From the NCBI RefSeq assembly GCF_050908995.1, contig NC_135126.1, positions 558,001 through 622,000 of the forward strand: 64,000 nt of DNA, read 5' to 3'. Numbering within the stretch: the stretch's first letter is position 1; every line of letters begins with the position of its first letter. The notes below the pieces were generated by a model that saw only the letters and a list, made by a program, of their open reading frames with translations, did not search any database and was not told where the DNA came from. Shown here piece by piece: positions 37,018 through 49,537 of the stretch. A program made the position numbers and the translations under genes. Source of the DNA: Andrena cerasifolii (Eukaryota > Arthropoda > Insecta > Hymenoptera > Andrenidae).

Positions 37018-40000
37018 CAGTCCTCTTACAAATTACAAGTACATAAAAACACGCAAACACTGGGTACTAGCCAGTGAATACTCGGGACTATCGATTTTTG
37101 CATGAATTTTAGTTGCAATCCGAAATAGAAATAGCTCCGGGCATTATAGAATGCCCACCACCTGAAGAACCAGGACCATCAATAATAAAACGCAACAGAG
37201 TCTTCCCATTTTGCATTTTATTATTGTCGGTCCTGGTCCTTGCAGTGGTGGGCATTCTATAATATGCTGTCTGAATAGCGTTTAATATGTCCTGCTTCCG
37301 GTTCCACGGATGCGTTAGTCCTACACCATCCAAAATTTCAGTTATCGCTATGTTCGTGTAACTACAATCATTTTTAACGATCATACAATTCAGACCAAAT
37401 ACCTTGAATCCGACTGTGTAAAGCAGATTTAGAATATTAGTAATTTCCATTATTGTTATTTAATACATTTGATAGCAGGAATTATGAATGTTCGTATTTA
37501 AATATTATAAAAGAAAAAGGAATAACAAAATTCGAAGTGTGAATGAGAACTTTGCGCGTGGGGTAGTGCCATGTCAGTTCAGGCGTGAAAGGTAGAAAGC
37601 ACCGACGATTCTCCCGTATCTTCTCAGTATCCGTTATATCTGCACATGGATTCCAAATATGTTTATAGACATGGTATTTATGTGGTGAACATTTAATGTC
37701 GGATGAACTGCCACGTGTCTGCTGGTTGTCTGAATGTTGAACCGATGAAAGTAATTCTTTCAGCAGAGTTCCGACAAGGAGGACGAATTTTTAGTATTAC
37801 TTTAGATGCCCATCTTTATACCAAATCGGGTTATACTAGGTTTACTTCGAAACTACCTTTTAAACGAACGTTACAACTCGGAGCTTCGCCAAGTGGCAGT
37901 GAAGTACTCGAATATGGAAAAATATAATTACTTTATGAACATAGTTTCTAATTAAATCTTTATTATGAAGCGTACCGCGGGAACATTGCGCTACGAACGA
38001 AAGTCTATGTGGTTTTTTAATTAATCGCGACGTGTAAATACGTTTTCGATGCGTTCTGTTACTAACTTATCCTGTATATGTTGCTATTATTGACAGTGTG
38101 TGATGTGATATGTAAGTAGAAAATATGCCAACTGGGGATTTGACTGTTATAAATAGTGAATCATTTTGTGAGGGTAAAAGACAGACGCCATTTAAAACGT
38201 ACTTGGACTTTTCAAGAATAGCTATTATTTCCCTTTTGATATAATGGAAAAATGTAAGTAAATGTCAGTAATATATATATGATATTGTTTTGAAAATCTG
38301 TCAAGTATGTATAGGATGATCAAGAAATATTTAATCTTCTTTCTTAATCCGTTTAGTCGCGACCAAATAATTTATCGTCCTTATTTTCAAGTACACGTAA
38401 GGTGGCGCGTACGTCTGGTAGAGCTGAGGGGGGATGAGTCTTCGTGTAAAAGTAAATCGAAAATCTTGAACGACGTATTTTCAGTTTGATTTTACACGAA
38501 GAATTGTATGCTTTTCGGTGGTGCCACGAATTACGAACCACCTTGTATGTCTACGTATATTTCTCGTGTAACAGTTAATTCAATTTTATGCTGTAAAAGT
38601 TTTTACGCATATTACTAGAAAGAATATTTTGAAATAATAAAATCCGTAGTAAATTTACGCGACAACTTGAAAATTGATTTTAGAGTCATGTATATTGTGA
38701 ATATTAAATATTTTTAATATTCTCTTAGTTGTATTTATTTAATAGTGGCATTTCTGAGTTCTTAACTCACAAATTATATTTGTAAAGATATATATACCTA
38801 CGCGGTAGGTTTATCGTTGTTATTTTTAAAAAGTATTCCTCCTGATCGTATTGATTGGAATATAGATTTTCTATGGTCACTTTTTCTTTGAACAATGAAT
38901 TTTATAGCCATATGTTATGCATAGACACATACGAGCATCATCTTTAACACTTAAATTGGAAAAGATTGAAGAACTCTATATATATTTGCACCTCTTATTG
39001 GCATAGTATTAGCTAAAAATTCTGTATTGTTAGGATTAGAATTTTCATTCTAATTTAATTAATCTGTTAGTATAGTCCTTAATTTGCAATAACATTTAAC
39101 ATTAAATATCTTTACGTGATTAATATTTCTTTGGACATTTTGTATCTATTAAATAGAATGTCCAATAACACGAAGATATTTTAATCAATGTATTATTCAT
39201 GCTGTTGAGGGAATACGTATATAAGTTCATAAACTGTATAGAATTAATTCGTTTTAAATAATTGTGTACTATAAAACGGTAAATTTATTTTTGTCCATAT
39301 ATATACATATATATAACTTGAAAATAATAAACGAGAGATAAAGAAATAGGTATTCTGAACTCCCTTACTACTGCTGCCTTAGTATTATGAGATTACACTT
39401 ATCATATTGTTATATCAATACATTCGTATCGAAGTACATATTATTATATTGCATCTGAAGTAATATATTTATTACAAGGGGTCTAAGAAGTATAAACTAT
39501 TGTTAACTTTCTTGTAATATGACGAATAGTTAATAAACATGATAATGTTAGACTCGCACACTATCGAGACGTATTGTTATTATTGCTATCATGTACGATA
39601 GAAATTAATAGTAACAAGAAGATATTTTTACTTATCGATAGTTTGAGTTATAGTTCAGGTAGGAAGGGTTTCAGATCTCTGGATTAGAATTCGTAAAATT
39701 TTATATTATGTACCTCTATATTGCGATTGAACGACCCGTTTCAGAGAAATAGTTTACAGTATGAAAGTTCCGCGTGTAAATACGTAGTATCACATATATT
39801 ATTATTTAAAGATAGAAAACATATGTACCTAGAAATTCGTAAGAAACATCTGAAGACTAGCTTTTCATATTAGCTTTTAAAACCTGAATTACATTGGCAG
39901 ATAATTCGAAAAGTGAAACTTTGTGCGTACTTAAAAAATGGGAACACACGAACCATAGTAACGATCAGATTCTAAAAGTGATGTTCAAGCTATATATACA

Positions 40001-40055
40001 GTCAATTATGTACATTGAACATGATGGCTGAAATACAGCGGAAAAGTAAGTATAT
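37018..40055. other. 3' flank of GOLPH3
   Basis: AT-rich and mostly featureless, with several AATAAA-like signals (for example near 39325), so it may include the 3' untranslated region. At 37134-37263 a hairpin with arms of about 50 bp (ATAGAATGCCCACCAC paired with its inverse) lies within a 113-codon minus-strand frame (37109-37450) that I do not recognise. A small inverted repeat also occurs at about 38440-38500. Confidence 0.4.
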
Positions 40056-40063
40056 GCAATGGC

Positions 40064-40846
40064 TAGTGATGGGACTTCGAAGCGGTTCCAAGCGCTTCGA
40101 ATCGGTCTTGAATGTCAGGCGACTACTTCGAAGCTTAAAACTCTTGAAAAGTCTTGGTCGGCTGGCTTGACCGGTTTAGAAGTCTCGAAACTCTTGGTTT
40201 GAAACGTTGGTAGGTTTCGACGGCCTGGTACTCCGTGGCGAGGATAACACTCCCCAGTACCTCACCAAATTTTATGGCTTTCGACCCTCGAAGGGGTTTG
40301 AATCCATTAAAAAGTGAGAAACGTCTAAGATTTTGAAATTTATGATCAGATCTTTGCGAAAACGACGCCAATCGATTCCTTATGTTTCGCCGATGAAACT
40401 AACACCAAGAATGACGTAATTCGGACCATTATGAAGGAAATTCCATGAAAATTCGAATGATATCATTTGAAGCTGCCTTCGTTAAAAATAGTCCAATTTA
40501 CAAGAAATTTGATATGATTTTCATCGGCGAAACATAAGGAATCGATTGGCGTCGTTTTCGCAAAGATCTGATCAGAAATTCGAAAATCTTAGACATTTCT
40601 CACTTTTTAATGGATTCAAACCCCTTCGAGGGTCGAAAGCCATAAAATTTGTTGAGGATTTACTGGGGAGTGTTGTCCTCGCCACGGGGTACCAGACGAT
40701 GTTCTGTATATACATACGGGTCCGAAACCGACCACGGTTTCGAACCAAGAGTTTCGAGACCTCGAAGCCGACCAAGACTTTTGAAGAGCTTCGAAGTTTT
40801 CGTCATATACCTGTATAGATTCGAAGCGCTTCAAATCCCATCACTA
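40064..40846. mobile_element. hAT-type foldback between GOLPH3 and ARMT1
   Basis: The ends are TAGTGATGGGACTTCGAAGC and the inverse of TAGTGATGGGATTTGAAGC. A perfect 8-bp duplication, GCAATGGC, flanks it (40056-40063 and 40847-40854). The arms pair over about 300 bp (AAACCCCTTCGAGGGTCGAA and CGATTCCTTATGTTTCGCCG are shared in inverse), so open frames on both strands are mirror images. A related core fragment lies at 55330-55545. Confidence 0.9.
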
Positions 40847-40910
40847 GCAATGGCACGCTAAAGTTTCTTTAGATTTCAATGTTCTTAATAATTCCAAGTT
40901 TCCGATATTT

Positions 40911-42851
40911 TTAACACGTTCGATTAGGACACTGGCAAGTTTCAGCCATAGTTGTTTGGATGAGTCCGTATTGTCCAGTAAACATCCAACTTTCGTCTGC
41001 CCTAAATAAATCATCTGCTACACCAGATGGCAAACCAGCACAAACATCTGATTTGACTGTCCTCAAGCTAAGAACATTTGTTGGTTGGAAGCCTCTTAGT
41101 GCTGTAGTAAATTCTGTTGTATATTCCCAGTTTATATCACCAACTAATTTCCTATAATTTAAATCGCCCTTAAATATTGCTAGTTTAGCTTCCGATAACT
41201 TTGCATACAATGCTGGATCATGTTCTTTCATCCCTGCAAAATCGTAAGGTCCTGTCCAATAGGACTCTTCCTAAATAAAGCAAGCGCAGAGGGTAAAATT
41301 TATGCCGCAAATATCTCACTCCAATTATAAAAAATAGAATACATTATACCTCAACAGTCCAGACATTGTTCTTCAAGTGATTCCTTGCTAGTTTCCCTAA
41401 TTCTTGTAAGTCTTTGTTCGATGAATTGTTCATATAGTCTATAGTCCAATGGAAGTCCTTTGTCATTGTATCACTGACATACCACGGATAATGTTTCACG
41501 TAAAACCTGACTTTCCCAGCAAGTTTCTGAGCCACTAGAAACGTTGCTAAACATAGATCAGTGAAAAGCTCGTAACCTGCATTGTCGAGTATTATATCTA
41601 CAACAACTGTATTATTCGCGTCTCTCGTTCTTAGTAGATTCCAAACAAATTCCGAGTTATTTACAAGAATATCTTTGTCTAATGACTTCAAAACTTCTAC
41701 AGGATTGCCACTTTGACTAACTTCTGCTCCTGCACTTAGTGATAAATCACACCTGTAAAAGTATCAGCTGGTAAATTTCGTGATAGAATTATGCAAGAAG
41801 GTATTAACAATAAAGCATACTTGTTGCCCCAGAGAGTTAGTTTTAGAAACTTAAACAGTTCTTCCTTAGTCTCAGCCACTGATAAAGCCTCTGCTCTTTG
41901 CGCGAGATTCGTCGTATAAGTACAAAGGGCTTTTATACTGATCTGTGAATTGGTAAATGCGCTTCGCTTCTGTTCCTCGAAAGGATCATAGTCGTGCAGA
42001 CATTTCCTGAAAATGAAAACATTTGAATAATTCCCTGTGCATTTTCACACGCTACGGCTTCGTCACTGACTTCTGAAACATACGTGAGAACAAACTCCTG
42101 TACAAGTGCCCGATACAAGTAACATTCGCAGTACAGCCAGGCTGTGTTAAACCATGTTGGCGTGCCGGCTTCTATTTGGCTCCTTTTCATTAGATACTTG
42201 TTCCACTCTTCGGCATCATTGTCTATTGCATTGGGCAGTAATCTCAGAGGCTTTAAAGTTTTATTTGTAACCATTTCATTTTTCAGTTTACTAATAAATC
42301 CTACTATCTGCTTAATATCTTCAGAGGCATTCTAAGGAGTTATGGACATTGTATTCTCATTCTTATTTCATATTACGAGATCACATCTGGACGTGTACAC
42401 TTTACCTCCCCATATTGCTGTGCGATATTATCCTTGTTACGGCTCAGAGTATCAACTATTTTGGTTAAAATTACTGGCAATCTATCCTTGATCGTTACAT
42501 AAGCAAAGCTCCTATAAAAACCATAATGGGATTACGCAAAAACTTTATTAGAAGCATGCTGCAAATGCTATCAGATTACTGAATACGGTAGTATTTTTCG
42601 ATGGATCTGCTTTGTGATTACTAGGTTAAAGAGAAATGATGAGTGTTTTACCGTTTGTAGACCCCCGCCAAAGGTACCCCAAAAGGTGTCCATATATCCT
42701 GCAAGCCTTGTATGTCTATCGAACCCGATCTCTGGAGCATCAACATGGTCTTCGTATCTATGCTCGTTACCACAGCTAGACTACAGTAGATCACAGTCAG
42801 CTGTGCATGTAGCTTGAAATCTGCAATGGTTAGACAATGATAATGTCGCAT
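40911..42851 (-). CDS. ARMT1: Damage-control phosphatase ARMT1 family (DUF89)
   Basis: Members of this metal-dependent family dephosphorylate sugar phosphates such as fructose 1-phosphate; the human protein was also described as a carboxyl methyltransferase. Six exons on the minus strand: 42652-42851, 42406-42511, 42331-42084, 42006-41821, 41752-41350, 41270-40911, all GT-AG and in phase, introns 68-140 bp. Family landmarks in order are SFAYVTIKDRLP, WFNTAWLYCECYLYRAL, LKLTLWGNKCDLSLSAG, the metal-site motif ILDNAGYELFTDL, YVSDTMTKDFHWTI, and FKGDLNYRKL near the end. The first exon is the least certain. The ATG at 42851 gives 500 residues, while ATGs at 42746 and 42740 give about 465, nearer the human 441; the latter may be the true start. 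The carboxy end, after WMFTGQYGLIQ, has a short cysteine-containing extension. No active-site loss was seen. Confidence 0.93.
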
Positions 42852-43879
42852 ATTACGTCCGGGTTTTCGGTTATGTAACGAATTGTAAATTTTGGTTATT
42901 TACTGTGCTATGTTAATCTCTGATATTGGAATCGCTTTTTTGGGAATATTCCGCGGAAGCAAGACTCAGCGGTGAAGTCAGCGATATGATGGCAACCACG
43001 TGCGCCGCGCGTGCGTAAGTATTTTTGTTTTCCAACGTCATTCAAGCCTTACAAATTCTTACTACACTTCCGCATAGTAAACTATATACCTAGGTGTGTA
43101 AAACTGTCTATCAGTATCAATAGAGCACAGGCTATATATCAGCGTGATATATTACCAGTGCTATAAGATAGAAGAATAGTTTCTGGCTGAAAATTAAAAT
43201 TAAGGACCGATAAATTGTAGTTTCTTATCGGTAAAAGCTCAAATTAGAACTGTACAACTTTACTACATATTTTCGAAGGCGATTTCAATTAGTTGCAGAC
43301 AATTTCAGTAATGAACAATCGAACAGGTAAGTGATTCAATGATATTTTATTTCCCTGACGCGCATGTAGCTTTGCGCGGGAATTGAAAAACGGCGGAATA
43401 TAAATTACTACTTTAAAATTCATGAATATACGTATTTCACGTAGTAGCATCCAATAGCGTGGAGATTTCTCGATGTGAAGCGAAAAAGTATAGAATGATA
43501 AGATAGGATATGAATGCGATGCTCATGCAAATGAGCATTATCGAGATTTTCTGGAAAGGTGTCGAGACTTGGTACATACATTAAAAATTATCGATGTAAT
43601 ATGATACGTGAGTATTATGGAAAATATACCACATTAATATCATGGTTTATCCATTGAGTTCCAGAAAGTACGTAGCTGCTACTGTTATGGTTACTGAAAT
43701 TACACGCAAGTAGAGTAGGTCAACGCGTGGTCAGACATACGCGGTCCAGCTGCTTCGTCTTCAAATAAACCTCACACTTTGAGCAATCCTATATGTACAT
43801 ATGTATGGCTGCCGTCTCGCTGGGCCTTAAATGTGTGCATATGCTCCCAAGCTACGAAAAGCATGTACGTATACGTGTG
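42852..43879. other. Upstream flank of ARMT1
   Basis: Probable promoter and intergenic sequence. A GC-richer patch at 42950-43020 includes CACGTG (E-box-like) at about 42998. No exon or repeat element is recognised. Confidence 0.35.
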
Positions 43880-43887
43880 TAGTAAAC

Positions 43888-44400
43888 CAGGCCTTCCCAA
43901 GTAGGGGAAATGCACTCGTAAAACAGATGTTTTGGTTCTCCCTCCACCGGTAAGCCTTCAGCTAAGGTGGGACGACTCCTACAACCCTCTCTCCAAGGAG
44001 ACAGTAACGTCGCTGGGAAGCATGTTGGGCGCTTTAGGGTGAAAGTACCAAATGTGTCAAATTTTTATAACAAATTTCATAATGACTTAAAAATAGTAGG
44101 AAAAATTAAAATTTAAACTAGCATTTCAAAATGATGTAAAAAGAATTACAAAAAATTGATTACATACATTGTTAAATTTTAATTTTTCCTACTATTTTTA
44201 AGTCACTATGAAATTTCCTATAAAAATTTGACACATTTGGTACTTTCGCCCTAAAGCGCCCAACATGCTTCCCAGCGACGTTACTGTCTCCTCGGAGAGA
44301 GGGTTGTAAGAGTCGTCCCACCTTAGCTGAAGGCGCACCGGTGGAGGGAGAACCGAAACATCTGTTTTAGGAGTGCATTTCCCCTACTTGGGAAGGCCTG
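43888..44400. mobile_element. hAT-type foldback with perfect duplication
   Basis: The ends are CAGGCCTTCCCAAGTAGGGG and its exact inverse, and the two arms of about 240 bp are near-identical inverted copies, separated by a short AT-rich loop. The 8-bp direct repeat TAGTAAAC (43880-43887 and 44401-44408) is perfect. Almost the entire element is hairpin; it has no coding capacity. Confidence 0.92.
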
Positions 44401-45148
44401 TAGTAAACAAACCGTAAATTACAACTTTCATCCTGGAATCGGCAAGAAGGGAATTTTTGCGGATATAGTGGCCTCCAGTAGACATCTGTGCATAGTGGTC
44501 TGGTGTGTTTGAACGCTAATAAGCATCGTACGTTGAAATAATAATGAGTTTATGAATCGTGTACCGAGACAGACTCGAGAAATGACAGAATGAGGCTTCA
44601 AGAATTCTCCGTCACCAGCGCTAGTGGTATATTCGCGCCATGTAGGGCGGTATTCTCAGCATTTGCTTAAGGGGGTAGACACGTCACGTGACCAGGCCGA
44701 TTCGGCAGGTCGGTATTACAGCATTTTTTATGCACAGAAATGGTAATACCGATAGATCGACGATTACCCGGTGAACCCGAGAGGGAGTTGTTTGCTATTT
44801 CTGTATTCTATTCTGAATAAGGAAAGAAATTCTCAGCTGTTTCGTTATACTTATAAAAATTTAAACGGAAAGTCGGCTGGTACTGTAAACGTAGAAAATT
44901 CATTGTACATTTTAATTACTTGAAATGTGCTTATGCTACAATATTCTACGTTAGCAGTAAGGAATTCTAAGTGAAAAGGGAAAGTAGATGAGGAAATGTC
45001 CCCAGAAAATGAAATTTGTTAGGTTAGACATTTTTTTACTAGCAAAGCACCGAAACAGAACATGAAATACACTTATTACACGTCCTCTGCAGAAAGCAGT
45101 TATCAACAAACATTATATATACAAAATTGTATTGAATCTTGAATTGGG

Positions 45149-45435
45149 CTAGTGAAAATGCGCAGACTGGATGCGCGTGATTATTATGTGGTCGGCTCCT
45201 CGAAGTGACAGAAAATATAACCTAAATATATCCTATATGACAACAAATGTTTAGTGGCTATTTCGTTCTTTTACGAAACATTTGTGAACTTTTTAGCATC
45301 CTTTCAAAACATTATTATTACGCTCCAACAGTATCTGTAGGAAATCGGGTATAGCATATAGGTTATATTTTCTGTCACTTCGAGGAGCCGACCACATAAT
45401 AATATCGCGCATCCAGCCTGCGCATTTTCAGTAGC
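45149..45435. repeat. Hairpin repeat with arms of about 85 bp
   Basis: TATGTGGTCGGCTCCTCGAA and the following GTGACAGAAAATATAACCTA at 45186-45226 pair with the inverse at 45360-45405. The AATGCGCAGRCTGGATGCGC block pairs at the outer edge. The loop is about 110 bp. Confidence 0.75.
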
Positions 45436-45598
45436 GGATTTCATGAACGAATTCTGAACTGGAATAATTATGAAACACAATGTTTACGGGGTTTATTACT
45501 ATTTTATGATGCTTCAATTCCTTTAATGATCCTGTCCATATAACCGTTGGCTATTAACAAATAATATAAAAAAGGTACTCAAAAATATTGGGATGGCT

Positions 45599-46201
45599 TA
45601 GTGCACACATATTGTATGTCTACTTTTTATGAAATTTGAGTTTTTATATGCAAGAAATAGTGCTTGACTGTTTATGCTGCGTAAAAATTACATTTTTATC
45701 TTTTTTATAAATTCATCAAAAATTATATTTTTGTTTATTGTATGTCCCTGAATTTATTATGCTGAGTGCACAAATGCTGTGTGTCCATGCCAGAGGATGA
45801 AAATAGTCTTGGAAAAATGTGACAATAAATAAAAAAATTTTAAAGTCTTCCTATATCTACCGCGAATTACTTTTTTATTCCTGTTACTTTAAAAATAAAT
45901 ATAATATTGAAGTGAGATTATTTCCAGTATTATTCCTTTCATTCATTTTTATATAATAGCATTCAGTATAGTATGTCCTCCTCTGTTCTTGGTTACAATA
46001 GCATGTCCAACTTCCAAGCATTATTGTCGAGTTATTATTATAATTTTGCAGATTCTAACTTATACTACTAATTACATACTTTCAGTGATACCTATATTAC
46101 AATAATGCAAAAAGTATTTATGTAATTATAAAGTACCATTGAATGTTTGAACCTGTTTTTCTCAAAAACGCTAAAAGTGGACATACAATATGTGTGCACT
46201 A
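45599..46201. mobile_element. TA-flanked element with repeated end motif
   Basis: The ends are TAGTGCACACATATTGTATG in exact inverted orientation, followed by TCYACTTTT. Internal variants of the end motif (GTATGTCC, GAGTGCACAAATGCTG, TGTGTGTCCATG, GCATGTCCAAC) occur at 45740-45800 and 45970-46015. It is nested in the TTAA element. It is non-coding. Confidence 0.7.
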
Positions 46202-46932
46202 ATTGTAAGCCATCGATGTACAATAGGAAATTTGTTTTTAATGTAGGTTAGTCCGTTGTTGTTCTAACTGCCTGAATTACTGTGGCATAAATACGACAGC
46301 GATTTCAAGTGATGTATATGTAACGATAAAAGCGTTAATTTAGTAAATGTATACAATTCCCAGCAGTTCCTATGTCAATGTATGCCTAAAATGAATATAA
46401 CCTAACCTACAATCGTCCGAAAATGCATACATTGACTCCATCATGCTTTTATTGTGGCTCGTATATCCAGCTATCGCTTCAGTTTTGCTATGAATCCACG
46501 TTGGCAGTCCTGTGGCGCCGCAAGCGCGCCATTTAGCACAAACGCGCTGAAAGAACGCGTGTTCGCCACGCTAGGGGATTGTAAGCTGACAAGTCAATCA
46601 GCGGCGGGAACGGCGACACCGTGTTAGTGTCGCTCGGAACTTTAGTTTTAAGCATTGGATCTCTCCTCGTGGCAGTCAGCTTTTTCCACGTGCAAGGCTG
46701 CCACGAGGTTTCTCTCTGTACCTGAGTTGATATATTAAACTTTTATTGTTCATTTTATTACTCATCGAATATTTCATTTTTTGTGGACCTGCCCCGGCAC
46801 CAGTGCCTCCGTAGGAAAGTACCTCACAGTCCTCCCGAGTAGGCGCCATCTCGTATCTACTACCTCAACTAAATTTGTCACGTGACTTGCTATGTATTAT
46901 CGCCAATGTGGCGGAACTCTGATTGGGGAATG

Positions 46933-47260
46933 TAGTCACGATTTTTTGTTTTTCGTTCTTATATGAGCAGATTGTGGCCTCGGAGAGGTCTCATTCGAAA
47001 GAAGAAGATTCAATGCGGAGCGCTCTGCTCACCGTTTGAGTCACAAAACTCTTTTAGTGACCTAAAAATGCTTGGATTCTGCGGGTATATTTTGTCGACT
47101 TTTGCTTTACTTTGGACACTGATATTATTACATATCAACACAATCTCGTTGAACCATGAGCAGAGCGCTCCGCATTGAACCTTCCTCTTTCGAATGAGAC
47201 CTCGCCCAACCCCAAATCTGCTCATATAAGGACGAAAAACGAAAAATCCCGACCCATGTT
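46933..47260. repeat. Hairpin repeat with arms of about 100 bp
   Basis: CGTTCTTATATGAGCAGATT pairs with the inverse AATCTGCTCATATAAGGACG region, and TTCAATGCGGAGCGCTCTGC pairs with GCAGAGCGCTCCGCATTGAA. The two facing open frames (46963-47178 and 47010-47324) are products of the palindrome. Confidence 0.8.
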
Positions 47261-47317
47261 TCGGGCCAGATTGTGTCGGTATACAGCGCGCTGCATTACC
47301 CGTGTCTACCCCCTTAA

Positions 47318-47781
47318 GCCCCATTGCCAGAAACGCTCGGACACCTATTTACTTATTTTCGACATAGATCCATCGTGCCATGGCTCATAAAAATCGGTGT
47401 CTACCACATGGTGTCCTTCCCTTGTGAGTGACTGGATGATTCATCAACGCCCAAGCTCAAACCGTTTTAACCTAAGAACGTGAAATTTCAAAAGTACATT
47501 GTTTTGATGACGTAGGCGACCACTAAGGAAGGATTTTTGAAAATTCCTCCCCGTCGTCCTTGGGGATTTTGTTGAAATTGAAGTAAGTAGAGTCCATCTG
47601 AAAATAAGGAGGATTTAAATAATCATTTTGCCAAATTCGAAATGTAATTTTCAAAAAATTGATGAAACTTGTGTACTTTGAAGGTCTGTATTTATAAAAC
47701 AATTTGGAACGTGGCAAAATGTGACAACTTGAACCTCTCTTATTTTCACATGCACTATAACGTGTTTCAATTTGAACAAAA
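47318..47781. other. Gene-free stretch ending in a repeat arm
   Basis: No gene is supported. The last 25-30 bases (TTTCAATTTGAACAAAA) resemble 7775-7795, and the matching continuation is found only after the RAD9 segment at 57227 onward. Confidence 0.4.
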
Positions 47782-48055
47782 TCTCAGACCAGAGATGGGC
47801 AAAGATAATATCTAGATAAACTCGAATAAAAGATATTTTACGTTTATTCTTTACGAAAATTCGAATAACACGGTTTATCTTTATTCGAAACACCACGGAT
47901 AAATAAATTTATTCGAAGTGAATTTATTCGACAGCGAAAGATAATTTTTTTACTCGAAGTGAATTTATTCGACGGTGAAAGATAATTTTTTTATTCGAGG
48001 TGAATTTATTCTATGCTTGTCCCGCATTGGAACAGAAAATATCTAGTCACTTTAC

Positions 48056-48948
48056 TAGGGTAGATGTCCCAATTACCGTGCTTTGACGCCGACTTACCCG
48101 CGAAGGAATTAATTACTGACTTCTCTTACTTTAATTTTGCTTGGTGAAAATTTATATCGGTGTTTTGAACTTTTCTCTTTATTCCGGCATTTATTCGGGT
48201 TGAAAATGTTAATTTTTCATATTTTTTTAATTGAAATAAAAATACATGTTTTTGTGCCAATTACCGTGCCCGGAAAAATGCGTTGTCCCTATTCCTGTGT
48301 CCCCAATTACCGTCCCCTTTTTTGAATAGCGTTCCGGCGGTTAGGTTGTCTTTGAACTTTGAACTGTTCAAAACATTTTTTTGCTCTACGAGAGGTGCTT
48401 TTATGTAATTTTAATATGACCTTTTCATTACAAACGCAAAATATGCAAATACAAATTTCTGTTCACCCGTTCTGAGAAACGAAAGTAAGGTTAGGTTTAG
48501 CAGTTACAGAGGGAGCCAGTGGGCTTCGAGGGGCACGGTAATAGGGACAAGCATTAAATTCCTGTCCCAATTACCGGATTCACTTCAAAAATACGAAAAC
48601 TTTTCAAAAGTACTCATTTTGCTATTTTTACATAAAATTTGAACCTTTTATAATATAATAAATACTTTACATAAGTGCAAATCATGATAATTATCAATTT
48701 ATTCACTTCTGTAAAGTACGTGTTTAGGTAAATCCATCGAAATCTTCATATGCATTTTTGAAAATTTTTGTACTATGCTTAAATTGTTTAAAAATGCAAC
48801 CTTCTCGTTTGTAACACATACATTAATAGATTAACTTAATTAAACAAATTTCTTTCCTTATTTATTTATGCGAGTTTTTTGCACGGCTTTTTTAAGCATA
48901 AAGGCACGGTAATAGGGACAGGGCACGGTAATTGGGACATCTACCCTA
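48056..48948. mobile_element. TA-flanked element with repeated end motif
   Basis: The ends are AGGGTAGATGTCCCAATTAC plus CGTG, exactly inverted, with TA borders. The core word CCAATTACCGTGC or its inverse GCACGGTAATWGGGACA occurs about seven times, at 48070, 48255, 48303, 48533, 48568, 48902 and 48921. This is the clearest case in the window of an element filled with copies of its own end. Confidence 0.85.
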
Positions 48949-49537
48949 TAGTCGCAACTATTCCTCCGTCCCTATATTCCTATGTCCAGACCTATAACGG
49001 ACGTATATTTGACGTCTTTTAAGACGTCTGTGATATGTGGGTGATGAACACTTCGTAGAATAGCGTTGGATTTCAATGTTTGAGCGCCAGTTGGTCTTGA
49101 AAAGTAGCCCAAATGGCGAAATACCGTCCAATTTGGCAACCCTGGAAAATTGACATCTACAATTTCGAGTTTCGAGATACGTGATTTTATCGATAAGTTG
49201 TTTCTTGCAATGCGCTAAAATACGAATTACAGGTTTACGTTTCTTCTTACACTTAGTTCGCATTTATTCGCAACACAGATCGTATTCTTGCGACTAACAT
49301 TTATAATTATTATTCATTTGTAATAATCATTTTCAGGTATAAGTTCGAAATGTGTGCGTATACATTTTCAATTCATAGTTAACTGCGCGTAACGAATTCA
49401 CTTGATTCATTAGTGCGTTGGCTTTCAATCGCGCGCAATATTATGAATTCTTTTGAACGCCTTTTCCAGTTACTTACTAAATTAAATAATACTTGATGGT
49501 TAGTCAATGATAAGTAGCGTAAGAAAATAAAGGCAAC
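48949..49537. other. Upstream flank of RAD9
   Basis: It starts with a repeat word, GTCGCAACTATTCCTCCGTC, shared with 29159. A 101-codon minus-strand frame (48958-49263) has no recognisable similarity. The last 150 bases before the RAD9 ATG are candidate promoter and leader; no specific element is convincing. Confidence 0.35.

Larger units (their letters stand above)
44667..47317. mobile_element. TTAA-flanked composite element, 2.65 kb
   Basis: The left end TTAAGGGGGTAGACACG and its inverse CGTGTCTACCCCCTTAA (47301-47317) both border on TTAA. The left 280 bp matches 26043-26310. Inside lie a hairpin at 45149-45435, a TA-flanked element at 45599-46201 and another hairpin at 46933-47260. No piggyBac-like transposase is recognisable, so it appears non-autonomous and swollen by later insertions. 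Confidence 0.7.
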
